A DNA stretch of 64,000 nucleotides. Origin: Trema orientale. Lineage: Eukaryota > Streptophyta > Magnoliopsida > Rosales > Cannabaceae. The DNA lies in NCBI GenBank assembly GCA_002914845.1, contig JXTC01000018.1:84110-148109 (forward strand), in the 5' to 3' direction. Under the pieces are notes generated by a model, which made no database searches, had not been told where the DNA came from, and saw only the letters and a list, made by a program, of their open reading frames with translations. The translations under genes were made by a program, and so were the position numbers. Numbering within the stretch: position 1 is the first letter of the stretch; each line of letters begins with the position of its first letter. Of this stretch, positions 24,355-36,052 are shown in pieces.

Positions 24355-26933
24355 TTAATGCTTACCGTTTTAGTTTGAAGAATGGAATAATCCACCCCCA
24401 TACATTGGGTTGTCTTATCGGTTAAGGATAATGCAAGAATGGCTGGTAGCCTATTGATTCTCAATTGACAACTCGACTCTCTATGGCACCAGCCTAGGGT
24501 TTTAAGAAGAATAAAGTGATAATGAGGACTAAAGAGAGGTCGGGTACATTTTTAAAATCGAAATTTAAGCTTTACAACGGCAAAATATCTAAACTCGTTT
24601 TACAAACGACACTAAACTGTTAAAAGAAATAGACTTGTCATTTAGTCATGATATGATGCATTAAAATGACATGTTATCTTATGCCCAAAACTACAACAAT
24701 ATGTAGAAAACTATAAATAGATTTCGTTTTCATCTTAAATTGCTCCACACTTTAAATATGGTTAAAATCTTATTTTCAGTCCTAAAACGTATGGGTAAGC
24801 AAGAAAATCCAAAAAACTAAATAATCCAATCAACTGTAAACCAAATAAATCAAAATTAAAAAGAAACTGAACTAGTTAAGTTCGCATGATCTAGGTATAG
24901 TTGACAAATCGGCCGAAAAAAAGTGAATGAACTAGTATTTCTGTATTTTAATTATGTTATAGATTTTGTAACAAGTATTATTCTTTATTTCAAAAAGTAT
25001 TTCTAATATCATTAAAAGAAAAAAATAATAATAATCAAACCCCAGTCCTCAGACACTTTCACTTTTAAATCAAATCGCCGTCCTTTAACCGTGAAATGAA
25101 AAAATAAAAACCGAATAAAGCTAACTAAGTTTTAGTTGATTTAGATATAGTTGACAAATCGATTGAAAATTAACAAGTTAGTTTGGTAGATACTTCTAAA
25201 CTGACCTATGAACACGACAATTGAATTGAAAAGTTACAAAACTCAATTTTAGCCACTGATTTTCAAACCTCAAATCTGATTTTTTTTATAACTTTTTTCA
25301 TCTCAGTTTAATACTTGAACATCTAAATGAAACATACCTTTTTCTCAATTTTGGTGCTTAGTTGCAGTTTAAATAATCATTTTACAAAACATTGATCAAA
25401 ACTAATATAAGTCAGTTGGGTTTTGAGGTTCACATAAGAGGGGAATAGATACCTATCCATAGGTTGGATCAAACAAGTTTTCACCGTGCTGATTTGGGAT
25501 AATGGGGTTAATAGGCTTTGAAAAAATTATTGAGCCCAAAAAAGGGTGCCTTTTCGAGGGAAAAAATTGGACTTTTTCCAAATAAGGGAATAAGTGTTAC
25601 TTATTGAAGAAATAAAGTACCTTATTTGTATTTCAAATACATACAATAACGATTATGAGGAGCTAATTCCATATGTATTTTTTAAAAAATAATAATTATA
25701 ATTTTCATAAAATTGGAACCAACATTTCTTTTTTAATGTTTCTATTTCTATGGAAATGAAATTAGAAAAAGTTTTAATGCTTTTATTTTTATTTTGAAGA
25801 ATAGAATAATCCGCCCCACAAATTAATCTATCTTATCAGCTAAGGATGACGGAAGAATAGCCACTAGTCTATTGGCTCTCAATTGAGAGCTCGACTCTCT
25901 AAGGTACCAACCTATGGTTTAAGAAGAATTTGTCGTTTAGTAATAATATGATGGATTAAAATAACATATCATTTTATGCCGAAAACTACAACAATATATA
26001 AAGAAGAAATCATATATTAATTGTCATCTTGAACGATTGCATGATTTAAATGGGGTGAAAAAATTGAATAGTTAGATCAATTGTAAACCAAATAAATTGA
26101 AACTTGAAATAAAAATTTAAACAAATCATATTTGCTCAATTTATGTTTAGTTGACAAAAATGACCAAAATTTAAAGAAAAAACATTAAAAAAAATGAACC
26201 TAGAACCATGAGGAAAAGAAAACATATAAAAAATATTTAAATATAGGGATAATGAATCAAAGATATCTTGATTTTGCACAGTTAGATCGAAGGGGTTTTA
26301 GTCAGGTTTATTCGGTTTGATATTAGGCTGGATTTGGAGAATGGTTTGATAAGCTTTGAAGAAAGAGAAAAGCATGTTGAGCCCAAAATATAAAAAATAG
26401 AAGGAGGAAAAAGAAAAGGAAAAAAAAGGAAGAAACAGAGTCTTTCGAGGGCAAACATTGAAGTTTCTTCCTATTAGGAGAATAAAACATTAATTGGGGA
26501 AGGAATAAAGTACCTTATTTGTAAATTCGAATATAGACACATAAAGATTATATATGAGGACCCAATCTCATATATTATTAATAATAATAATAACAAAAAC
26601 ATTCTCTATAGACCTAAAAATATTTTTAATGCTTCCATTTCCGGTTCATAAAAACATTTAAAGAGAGAATAACATGCCCCATATATTGGATTGTCATATT
26701 AGTTGAGGCTGAAGACAGAATGGTGACTAGCCCAATGACTATGGGTGTTCAAGAAAATCGATACACCACAGGAAATGGTCAAATCACATTACACAACATT
26801 AATCTATACGATTTTTTTTTTTTTGTTTTTCCATTTATGTGGTTTGATATGGTTTATAAAATCTCCAAACCGTAAGGTCCGTTCAGTACACGAGAAGTTA
26901 AACAAAATCGCAATATATCTTGAATAATTTTTA

Positions 26934-27462
26934 GGATAAATGATCGCATTGGTCCCTGAACTCTGAGAAAAATCTTACTTTAGTTCTTAAATTTTATATT
27001 GCGTCATTTTAGTCGTTAAACTATTAAAAAAGATTTATTTTAGCCCTTTTTATTATATAATTATTTTATTCTTAACAAAATATGCTAAAATAAGCATATG
27101 GGACACATTTGCTATTTTGTTGTACTTATGTCATATCCAGAAATATAGTCCAGCACTATAAAGTGATTAGAACATGAATTGAAGCAATTTAAAAATGATT
27201 GGTTGAACAAAAATTTGTTACACATTGGACAAGAATACAATATAAAACTGTGCAAAATACGATATTTTGTTTCAACCACTAATATACATAATGAGAAATC
27301 AACTCATATGCTCATTCAGATAAGAATCATACAAAATGTATAGTAAAAAGGAGTAAAACTAAATACTTTTAATAGTTTAAGGATTAATATGGTGCAATTT
27401 AAAATTCAAGAGTAAAAATGAGACTTTCTCTTTAGTTCATGGACTAATAGTGTCGCTTATCC
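26934..27462. mobile_element. 529-bp MITE, probably Mutator-type
   Basis: Imperfect inverted ends of about 55 bp (left GGATAAATGATCGCATTGGT, right complement GGATAAGCGACACTATTAGT). The flanks TAATTTTTA (26925-26933) and TAATTTTA (27463-27470) look like an 8-9 bp target duplication. Block A at about 22285-22300 has one uninterrupted copy of this site. No protein is encoded. Confidence 0.85.
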
Positions 27463-27989
27463 TAATTTTAAAGTAGCTTTTTAAAATTTTACTTATAACT
27501 TTTAATAATTTCGTAGAATGTATTTTTGCTATTTGATGCAAGATTATTTTTAGTCTTATATAGATAAAAAAGTAATATAGAAACAATAATTGATGATTTC
27601 AATTTGCAAAAATTGTCAAGCTTAATGCAAAAATTAACACGTCCATTTCTAATGCATGTTGTCCAAATTATGGAAACTGACTACACCATACTATAAATAG
27701 AAATGCAGTTTGATTTAGTTTCTTTAGATCATTTCAACCACATGGTTTGGGGATAGACAAAAATTGTATGTATAAATTGGAGCTCTAAATAATAGGTAAA
27801 ACCAGCCAATCGCATGGTGAACACCTTTATTAACGACTCTCCGCTGACGCTGGCATCAACAAAGGACTCTTAGGCCCCGATTCTCTATGGCACGAGACTA
27901 GGATTCAAAAAGAAGAAAATGATAATGAGGACAAGAGAAACTTAGCAAATAGGGTTAGATAGGGTTTCAATCACAATACACTTCCATTA

Positions 27990-29896
27990 TATAAAGTTCT
28001 ACGTCTATTTATTTATTTATTTATTTATTTTTAAAAAACCTTTATATTCAAGTGGGTTGAACCTACCTCAAAGTCCATAACTATATCCGAATCAAATCGA
28101 GAGAGGCTCAGCTTGGTTGGGTTAGACCTGATAATTTCATGTTGTTGACATGGCAATGAATTCTCGAAAATTAGATCAGGTTTCTGGGTCCTATGTTCAC
28201 CTCTAAAGACTTTGAATAATAATAATAATAATAATAATTGAGAATAACAAAAGTGATAGTTACAAAATTAAAACAACGTTTATGAAACTTTATAAGTCAG
28301 TTAGATTTTGTTTTACTTTTTGGAAACCAAAATATTATGAACTTAAATATAGACGCTATTTGGTATAAAAGCAAAACATAAACAACAAAAATTTGAAAAT
28401 TAAAAGACGTGTTGTTTAATTAAGAGAAATTAGATTGTGCCTTCTTCTCTTTTTACATTTCATTTTAATAAATGTCAGTTTTCTTCTTTTTATACCTAAA
28501 TAAGCAAGTATATCAATTCTCATATCTGATATATCTACTGATATACTAACTCTAGTTTATAAATTGAGTATACAAGTTACGAAATGATTAAATTAGATTT
28601 TACACTTGATATATCTATTTTGCCAACTATTTTGACTATATTTGAAAAAAAAATATTTACTTCATAGAGTCCCAAAATTTGGTCATTTTGCTAAGAGAAT
28701 GTTTAATAAAGCGGCTGAAAATTTGGTATATTAACGATGTTTTTTGTTTTTCTTTTTTCTTTTGACAGAAAAAAATTGCTCTAAAGAATGACCTTTGTGC
28801 AAAAGAAACATCTAGTTTTGACTTCTGCAAGATTAACATTTACATTTAAAATCTCTTAAAATATCTATCATTCGTATACAAATTGACCAAAAAATTTCTT
28901 ACAAAACACGGAGTCTAGATTGATGATATCTTATTTTTGTTACTAAACACTTAAATTATATAAAAAATAGTATAATCTAATCAATATAAATCACTCGATT
29001 TGTATATATAATGTATACATTTAGGCAGATGTTAAATATTGAGGTATAATATTGTGTAAGTCAAAATTTGGGATTGATTCTCCGGAAAGACTATTCTCGA
29101 GAATATTTTTTGCCGTTTATCCTTTTTGAATTCAAGAGACAGCAAAATTGAGAGTTAAAAATAAAAAATGACGTTAATTTTCATTTTATTCCATTTTTTT
29201 TTTTATGGAAAGGAAAAGGACGTTACTCTTGAAACTGAAGACAACACCTTTTTAGACAAAAGGACATGTCGCTCGTTAAACTTAAACTTCTAACCGAATA
29301 GAAACTCGTCGTGTATTCCTTTGAACGACCAAGAACTCTGCAACATAACGACTTTTACCACTTAATAAACGACAGGTAACTTAAATGACAAAATATATGT
29401 CGTCTGTTAACCCTAAACGAGAGAAGTATATGGCTTTTGGGATTAAACAGTAGACTTTACGATATAAACTACATGTCGTTTCTATTAATGACAACAAAAG
29501 TTTCCACAATAGTAATTCAAGTATCCATATACAACTCCTTCAAAAAAAAAAAAAAGTATCCATATATAAATTCTGTAGCCACATGGATAATATTTGACAA
29601 AGTAGTGCATAACTTTCCTCATCCAAACAAAGTTCACAGAAAAAAATCATATTACAATCCAAACTCTTTTCTTGCACTTAGCATGAGGAAGTAACTTTAT
29701 TACACATAAAGACAATAACAAATCACAAATTGCAGAGACAGTCTATAACCCCTTTTCTCCCTTAATTATAACATTAACCATTTATGTAATATATGCTGAG
29801 AACTATAATGCTTGAAGATGTTGTAGCCAACAGGTTTTCCTTGGCTTAATTCCAAGAAATATATTCACAAAAATCCCCCTAACCCCCTAAATATTT
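27990..29896. other. AT-rich intergenic DNA with microsatellites
   Basis: Contains a TTTA run (about 28010-28033) and an AAT run (about 28217-28240). At 29200-29490 there is a cluster of ACGACA/TGTCGTT words like those near 15.4 kb. Short open frames have no recognisable domain. The end nearest 29897 must include the protease 3' UTR. Confidence 0.6.
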
Positions 29897-31833
29897 CTAT
29901 ATGAAACTGCAAACTTCGCCTGCAAATCCCAGTTTAGACCCTTTGGTATCATACACAACCCTCTGGTTCTTCTGTTGATAGTTCCCAATAATGCCAATCT
30001 CTTCTTCGTAAGACAAACTTGCTAGAGCCAAACAAATCTGAGATGCATCAGTCTTTACCATATACAATATCCCGGTTGCATCAATATTCAGCTCAGAATT
30101 TCCTTCAAAATGCAATTTCATGGTGGGAATGTTCACTTCATCATATCCAGTGAGATTGAAACACGTGTCCAAGATCGAAAAACCAGGAGCTGAAGGGAAC
30201 CCAGAAAACTGTTTGACAAACTCTTCCTTAACAGCCTTGTAAACTGATGGAGCCAGCCTTGTAATGACTGTCCCGGAATCAATCACAATCCCTCCTTGAG
30301 CAAAATTTGAACCCCTTAAGGACACTCCTCCAATGCTTATTCCAGTAAGGTTGACAAAATAGAAGGTGGGGAGTTGCGGATTCGGAACCATTTTGGTGAA
30401 CGAAATCGGTGTCGAATTCTTGTAAGCAGAGGAATCGAATCCCATGACTAAAGAGCCAGAAGCCCCGGGTTCAGTTGAAGGCAAACAGTAAGAGAAAACT
30501 CCTCCAAACAATGAGGAACTTTGAGAAATCAATGAGAGGTCACTTCTTCCCAACCCCATTAGGCCTGACGCTCCCCCAAATAGTCCTTTGTTGTTTCTAC
30601 CGCAGCCGAAAACAAAGTCATTTAAAGGAGTTGTTCCAAGTCTGAGACGCTCGCGGCCAAGATCGCCGCGAGTATAGGATCCATCACCATAGCTAACCAC
30701 ATAGTTACAGCCCGGCGGGTTCGAATTTCCACAAACACCTGAGTTGCCAGTGGCAAATTGGAGGGCTTGACATGTGGTTGAATTGCACCAAACTGACTGG
30801 TATGAATTTGATAAAGAAGGGTTGAAGAGTGGCTCTTTTTGGTTGTAACATAATTTACATGGTTGGCATTGAACCCAAGTCAAATCACTGCCTGTGTCAA
30901 CTATAACTGTCATGTTTTTTCCTCCCAATTCGACGGTCACGATGTAGTTTAAGATCTCTAGTTTTATACCAGAAATTAATGGGATTTGAGTTCTTGATTC
31001 ATCCAGAACACTGCTAGAAACTCTGTTCTTGAAATGGGATTGAAGTGACCGAACATGAAGATCATCTAAAATTAGCCTTTTCTTTTGCTGCTTGTTCCAA
31101 TCTATGATCTTATTCGAGCAGTAATCTCGGTGCTTCATTTCCAATATAGTCGCACCATTTAGCCTCCCTAGAATCAAACAAATAAGAATCCAATTCAAAA
31201 ACTTTAAGATTATGTATTAAATTAAATAAAGCACACAAAGTTTGTATTTACCAAAAATATAAGTATAAAGCAAATGAAAGTATGGTTGGTTCCCCTGAGG
31301 GGACCCCAAAGTTTTGTGGATAGCATATTGTAATAAGATACTCAAAGTAGAAAATCCAATAACTGAGTATATAAGCCTAAAATGTGGAACAACGTAAAGC
31401 CAAGATAAGCTTTATCGAAAGTATAAGAGAACCCCATTTGCAGAAAAGTTGAGACATATTGTAGTTGTGTATTACTCAAAAGCATTAAAGCATTTCTTAA
31501 AAAGATAAAGAAAGCAATCATGTAGAAGATAAACATAAACATATCCTACACCAAAATAAAATAAAGTGACCAAAGAAACTAAGCCATAAATGATCAGATA
31601 ATAAAGAGAATTCGTAGTACAAAAATATTCTTTTTCTTTTTCTCTAAGCACTCACTTGAGTTTTGGGAAATGCAGCTCGGAGCACCATTAGGCTGCTTCC
31701 ATTGAAAATCTCTAAGGCTAAGGACCTTCTTCTCTGGAAAACAGAGAACCCCATTTGCAGAAAAGTTGAGACAAAGAAGAAATAGAGAGAAAAACACCAT
31801 AAACAGAAGAGGTCTAATATCCATATCCACCAT
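29897..31833 (-). CDS. Secreted pepsin-type aspartyl protease, nepenthesin/CND41-like (family A1)
   Basis: Two exons, 31833-31656 and 31167-29897, joined by a GT-AG intron (31168-31655) in phase 1, give 482 residues. A hydrophobic signal peptide (about residues 1-30, MVDMDIRPLLFMVFFSLFLL) indicates entry to the secretory pathway. A prosegment has LEMKHRDYCS. The two catalytic aspartates lie in DTGSDLTWVQC (Asp150) and DSGTVITRL (Asp356). YGDGS (about 219-223) matches the flap. Many cysteines in the N-lobe (CQPCKLC, CNSTTC, CGNSNPPGC) match the disulphide-rich insertion of nepenthesin-type enzymes. All core residues are present, so it should be active. An in-frame ATG further upstream (31998) would bury the signal peptide, so the ATG at 31833 is preferred. 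The substrate is unknown; members act in defence, senescence and reproduction. Confidence 0.95.
31426..31456 (-). repeat. 31-bp copy of an exon 1 segment inside intron 1 of the protease gene
   Basis: Positions 31426-31456 repeat 31743-31773 of exon 1 (signal peptide region) exactly and in the same orientation. The copy lies mid-intron and carries no splice sites of its own. Confidence 0.9.
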
Positions 31834-32053
31834 TGTTAATAAGAATCGCGAAGAAAAAATGGTATAAATGGAGAAAAAAAAAATAAATTGAAGAGAGGAG
31901 AGGAGAGGAGTAAAGTAGTGAAAGTGAGTTTTGCGAGTCTGTGAGAGAGAGAAAAGTCTAGGGAGATTCCTGGGCATTGGAGTTTGGCATGAGAACAAAA
32001 GATGAAGGCTGGCTCTTAGGACCCCACCAATGCATGAGAAATTATTGGGGTTT

Positions 32054-32059
32054 CACGTG
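32054..32059. promoter_or_regulatory. G-box (CACGTG) upstream of the protease gene
   Basis: A palindromic CACGTG lies about 220 bp upstream of the protease start, next to a TATATA-rich stretch (32061-32080) that could serve as TATA on the minus strand. G-boxes bind bZIP and bHLH factors. One site is weak evidence for regulation. Confidence 0.4.
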
Positions 32060-32199
32060 CATATATATATGTATATATACACACACATATGAGTGAGAAA
32101 CAAAGAAAAAATAAAGAAAGAAGTGCGTTGTTTGTTGGTGGGCTAGTGTACATATTGGCTTCTGTTATGAGTGGTTTGAAGAATTTGTGATTAACAATC

Positions 32200-33543
32200 A
32201 TTTCTATTGGTTCATTTAGCCTTCAAGGATAAAGACCCCCATTTCACAAAATCATCAGCGATATTCTTTTTATTTCTTACATGTATACATAAGATAAGAG
32301 AGAGTGTGTTTGAAAGAGATGTATTTAATTGTGTGCTTCAATATCTTCACTAAAGCATGAGTACTGCCCATTAAAAATTCCGACTTGTAAGTTGTAAGTT
32401 GTAACTTAGATTTACATCTATAATAATAGATTCAGTACTAGTGATTGAGGACACATAAGTACATTGTTAACAGAATTAAATATGATGAGAAGCATTTTTT
32501 TGTTAAACTATGATGAGAAGCATTTAATAATTATAAACATTTACTCTCATTAAGATAGTTTTTCTTTGAATGTTATGGTAGAATCCCTCTTCAAAGCTAC
32601 TCACTCTCTCTCTCTCTCTTCCTTTTTTTTTTTTCCTAATAATTTTGCTGCAATGCTTTGGGAGTAATAACTACTGAGTGGTATTCTTTTGTCACTAAAA
32701 TCAATGCCAGAACTTTAGCCCCCTCAAAAAAAAAAAAATCAATGCAATAATTTCTTACATTTTAAGTATGTCATACTGACTAAACTACACGAGAACAGAA
32801 CTGTAAATTCGGGCCAGCCAGGCCCGATTTTTTTAAAAGTCACAACCGAATCTACCTTGAACCTTGGCGGGCCGGGTCAAGCTATTTTTTAATTAAAAAA
32901 TTATTTTTTTTTCAATTTTTGGCCCATCGGGCTAGCAGGCCGACACCTATGGCCCAGCTCGGTCTTGCCCCAAGCGTGGTTTTTGTTTTTTTTTGTTTTT
33001 TTTGGTATACAGCTGGATTTTGAAATGGGGTTTTAGCAAAATGGCCAAATTAGACACTTTATTTTAGTAAATGTCTACTTCTTTATTATTTAGTATATTC
33101 TACTACTTTAGGAGCTTTGAGACTAAATACGTTAATTGATATACAAATTGTAAAAATAATTAAGAACTCAAATATTGAGCCATTTAGGTATAAATGATGT
33201 TAGATATCTAAACGTTTATACTAAATCTTTAATACCAATACATGTGACTACCACAAATAGATCAATCATATTTATCAATTAAACAGTAATAATTCAAATA
33301 CTACACATATGTTAGTATTAAAAGTTTGATATAAATTTTTGGATACCTGACATTATTTTTACCGTTTTACGTATAAAAAAAATAAAGTATGAGCATTTAC
33401 TAAAACAGTGTAAAAAAATGTAAAGTGCAATAATTGCTCAGTTTGAAATGCCCATGATAGGCCCAAGAAATTTGCACCTTCCTTAAAACAAATAATAATA
33501 AAAATCCAGCATTTTTGGACATAGCAAGTGGACAAGTGGTTAA
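32200..33543. other. Intergenic DNA between protease promoter and copia element
   Basis: AT-rich with a CT run near 32603-32618. Around 32800-32985 there is a GGCCC/CGGGC-rich stretch like the interior of the hAT-like elements near 43.5 kb and 59 kb, but no clear ends or target duplication could be fixed. No gene seen. Confidence 0.55.
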
Positions 33544-33904
33544 TGTGGTCAATATATGTGGCTGTTAAGCCGCATATTTTGATTCAACATTGGCGGCATC
33601 AATTGATGCCACTGTGATCAATGTTTGCGGGTTTAGGTGCCGCCCATATGTTATTAAAAAAAAAAAAAGGGGAAGAATGGAAGAAAGGAGGGGTTCACCT
33701 ATAAATACCCCCCTCCTCCTCCTCTACGATCATCCCATTCAAAATATTTTTTTCTCCCCTTAAAAAAGAGTTCAACCTAGGAATTCCTCTTAGTGTCCAA
33801 CTTTAGTTTTCTCCTAATTTGTTTAGAGAGAGCATTTTCTCCTATTTCAAGAGAGAGAAGTTCATGTGTTCTCTCCTCGTATTTAGAGAGAAGTGAGTTG
33901 TAAT

Positions 33905-35730
33905 TGTGACATCCCCCGATCCCACACGCGCATGTAAGGATATTCGTAAAAATATTTAGTGAGATCGAGAGGCGCCACTCGACTTAAACTGATAAAATCG
34001 GGGAAAATTAAAACTTTTTAAACTTTCTGGGAAGAAAAAGGGAAATATCCACTCATAATTATACATACTCCAATATATACATATATAACCCCTAACAAAG
34101 TGGGCCTCTCATAAAGTATATATAATGTACATACACTCAAAACAGAGACAAAATTCTCAATCAGAAAACCACAGCGTCAAAATGCTCATATACACAAGCC
34201 GCGGTCAGAAATTCAGCGCTCCTCCTCTAAACTCACATATGAGCAGTATCATCTGCAATGTAAGAATATTTATGAGTATAAAACTCAGTAAGTAACGGAT
34301 GCAGAGTGCACATGATAGATAACAGATAATCATATAATTGGGATCCCCGTGTATATTGTATTGTCTGACAAGACCGTGAATCGCATACTGAGCCACTCAG
34401 ATAACTAATAACTAATCATAAGCCGTCGTACGGAGGTCTCGAGTCCTAGATACATCTCAAACCCCTCTGTGTACTGCAGAGGTCCTCCCCATACCACTAT
34501 CAGAGTATTCTCAAAGGAACTAAATATATATAATGTCCCTGAAGGAACCTAATAATGTCCCCGAAGGAACTAGATACCCTATTCACCAATACTCGTCAGA
34601 CAATATAAATACACCACGTGTTCATGTCTCATGAAAAGCTGAATGGTAAATGCATGTGTACACATATCCANNNNNNNNNNNNNNNNNNNNNNNNNNNNNN
34701 NNNNNNNNNNNNNNNNNNNNNNNNNNNNNNNNNNNNNNNNNNNNNNNNNNNNNNNNNNNNNNNNNNNNNNNNNNNNNNNNNNNNNNNNNNNNNNNNNNNN
34801 NNNNNNNNNNNNNNNNNNNNNNNNNNNNNNNNNNNNNNNNNNNNNNNNNNNNNNNNNNNNNNNNNNNNNNNNNNNNNNNNNNNNNNNNNNNNNNNNNNNN
34901 NNNNNNNNNNNNNNNNNNNNNNNNNNNNNNNNNNNNNNNNNNNNNNNNNNNNNNNNNNNNNNNNNNNNNNNNNNNNNNNNNNNNNNNNNNNNNNNNNNNN
35001 NNNNNNNNNNNNNNNNNNNNNNNNNNNNNNNNNNNNNNNNNNNNNNNNNNNNNNNNNNNNNNNNNNNNNNNNNNNNNNNNNNNNNNNNNNNNNNNNNNNN
35101 NNNNNNNNNNNNNNNNNNNNNNNNNNNNNNNNNNNNNNNNNNNNNNNAGCTGAGAGAATAAACATGGAAAGGGAGCAATTCTTTTTGTTTCTGTTCGTGA
35201 GTGCACAAGACCATATTAAATAGTACGGTTAATGCTCCAAGGTCTTGCCGACATCACCAAGTTAGTTTCTACACAATTCCAACTCATTTACTTTTCGTAA
35301 TAAAGAAAACTAATAGCATAGATCATATAAATGAATTAATAATACTAATAATACAAATAAGCATCAGACCAAAGTTTGATGAGTTACACGATTTACAAGG
35401 TACTAGAAATGCACTCAATACACTTTATTTTATATTCTAATGTATATCAAAATTAATTTAGAGAAAAAAAAAATCAGCAATTAGCGTCATGCCTATAATT
35501 ATAACCAGTCAACTAAAAACACGTCGTACTTATACCAAAGAGCATTTCAGGAGCATTTGACTGTGAAATTATTTAGTAGGCAAAGATTAATAATTAAAAT
35601 AAATTGATAAGATAGGTACTAAGAATTATATGCACCTAAGCACAATATAAAATGATATGCAATTAACTTATTATTAGTTCTTTTAACTAGGTGAGGAGTT
35701 GGGTGTCAAATGGAATTTCAGGATATCACA
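33905..35730 (+). mobile_element. Solo-LTR-like insertion within the copia LTR, perfect 5-bp TSD
   Basis: The insert begins TGTGACATCC and ends GATATCACA, i.e. TG...CA ends with short inverted termini. GTAAT flanks both sides (33900-33904 and 35731-35735). Its 1826 bp include 477 N (34671-35147). No coding region is seen in the known part, so it reads as a solo LTR of a large LTR retrotransposon. A full element hidden in the gap is unlikely unless the N length is nominal. Related sequence in opposite orientation lies at 51992-54190. Confidence 0.85.
34671..35147. other. Assembly gap (477 N)
   Basis: All bases undetermined. The true length may differ from 477. It lies inside the solo-LTR-like insert, so any open frames spanning it are artefacts. 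Confidence 0.98.
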
Positions 35731-36052
35731 GTAATCTCCTTTTCATAGTAAATTTCTTCACAGCCTTATCTGTGGACATAGCCTAAATTAGGTGAACCAC
35801 GATAAATCTTTTGTATGCTTTGTCTTTTTCATTTTACCTAAATTTTCTCAAGTCGTATTTTAGCTGTTTGTTGTCTCCTCTGCAAAGCCGATCTCCTAAC
35901 AGTGGTATCAGAGTCATTGGTTGAAATATTGTTCACATATACGGTACTATTCACATATATGGTACTATTTATATATACGGTACTATTCACGTATACGGTA
36001 CTGTTCATATACAGTAAAATGGTGGTAACTGAATAAATCGTGGTGAGCAAAA

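Larger units (their letters stand above)
15360..27990. repeat. Large degenerate repeat array, itself duplicated, upstream of nucleolin
   Basis: The same ordered set of landmarks recurs many times. GAGCCCAAAA is near 16641, 17253, 18755, 25532 and 26380 (variants near 21765 and 23930). AAGAAGAATAAAG is near 17037, 17653, 18903 and 24503, with a variant at 25921. Full units are about 1.6-1.9 kb; some are truncated. On a larger scale, block A (about 15633-22690) matches block B (about 22968-27880) in order: 15633/22968, 16641/23930, 17037/24503, 18903/25921, 20358/25968, 22393/27571. Units show a CTAGGGTTTTAAGAAGAATAAAG-type segment and a TTTACAATGGCAAAATATCT-type segment that resemble the nucleolin leader/promoter (15100-15400). 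No coding sequence is supported in the array apart from inserts listed separately. Confidence 0.85.
33544..35901 (+). repeat. Left copia LTR, split by an insertion
   Basis: LTR sequence covers 33544-33904 and 35731-35901. A TATA box (TATAAATA, 33700-33707) lies before pyrimidine/purine leader repeats (AGAGAGAGAA type). The right LTR shows the uninterrupted form GAGTTGTAATCTCC at the split point. The transcription start probably lies about 30 bp after the TATA box. Confidence 0.92.

Noticed and set aside
31594-31998. Upstream in-frame ATG at 31998 for the aspartyl protease
   Set aside because: It would add about 55 residues in front of a good signal peptide; the ATG at 31833 gives a normal N terminus.
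32800-32985. A fourth hAT-like element between the protease and the copia element
   Set aside because: The GGCCC-rich interior looks similar, but no matching ends or target duplication could be placed.
34579-35223. Long open frames on both strands
   Set aside because: They run through the 477-base N gap and consist almost wholly of undetermined residues.
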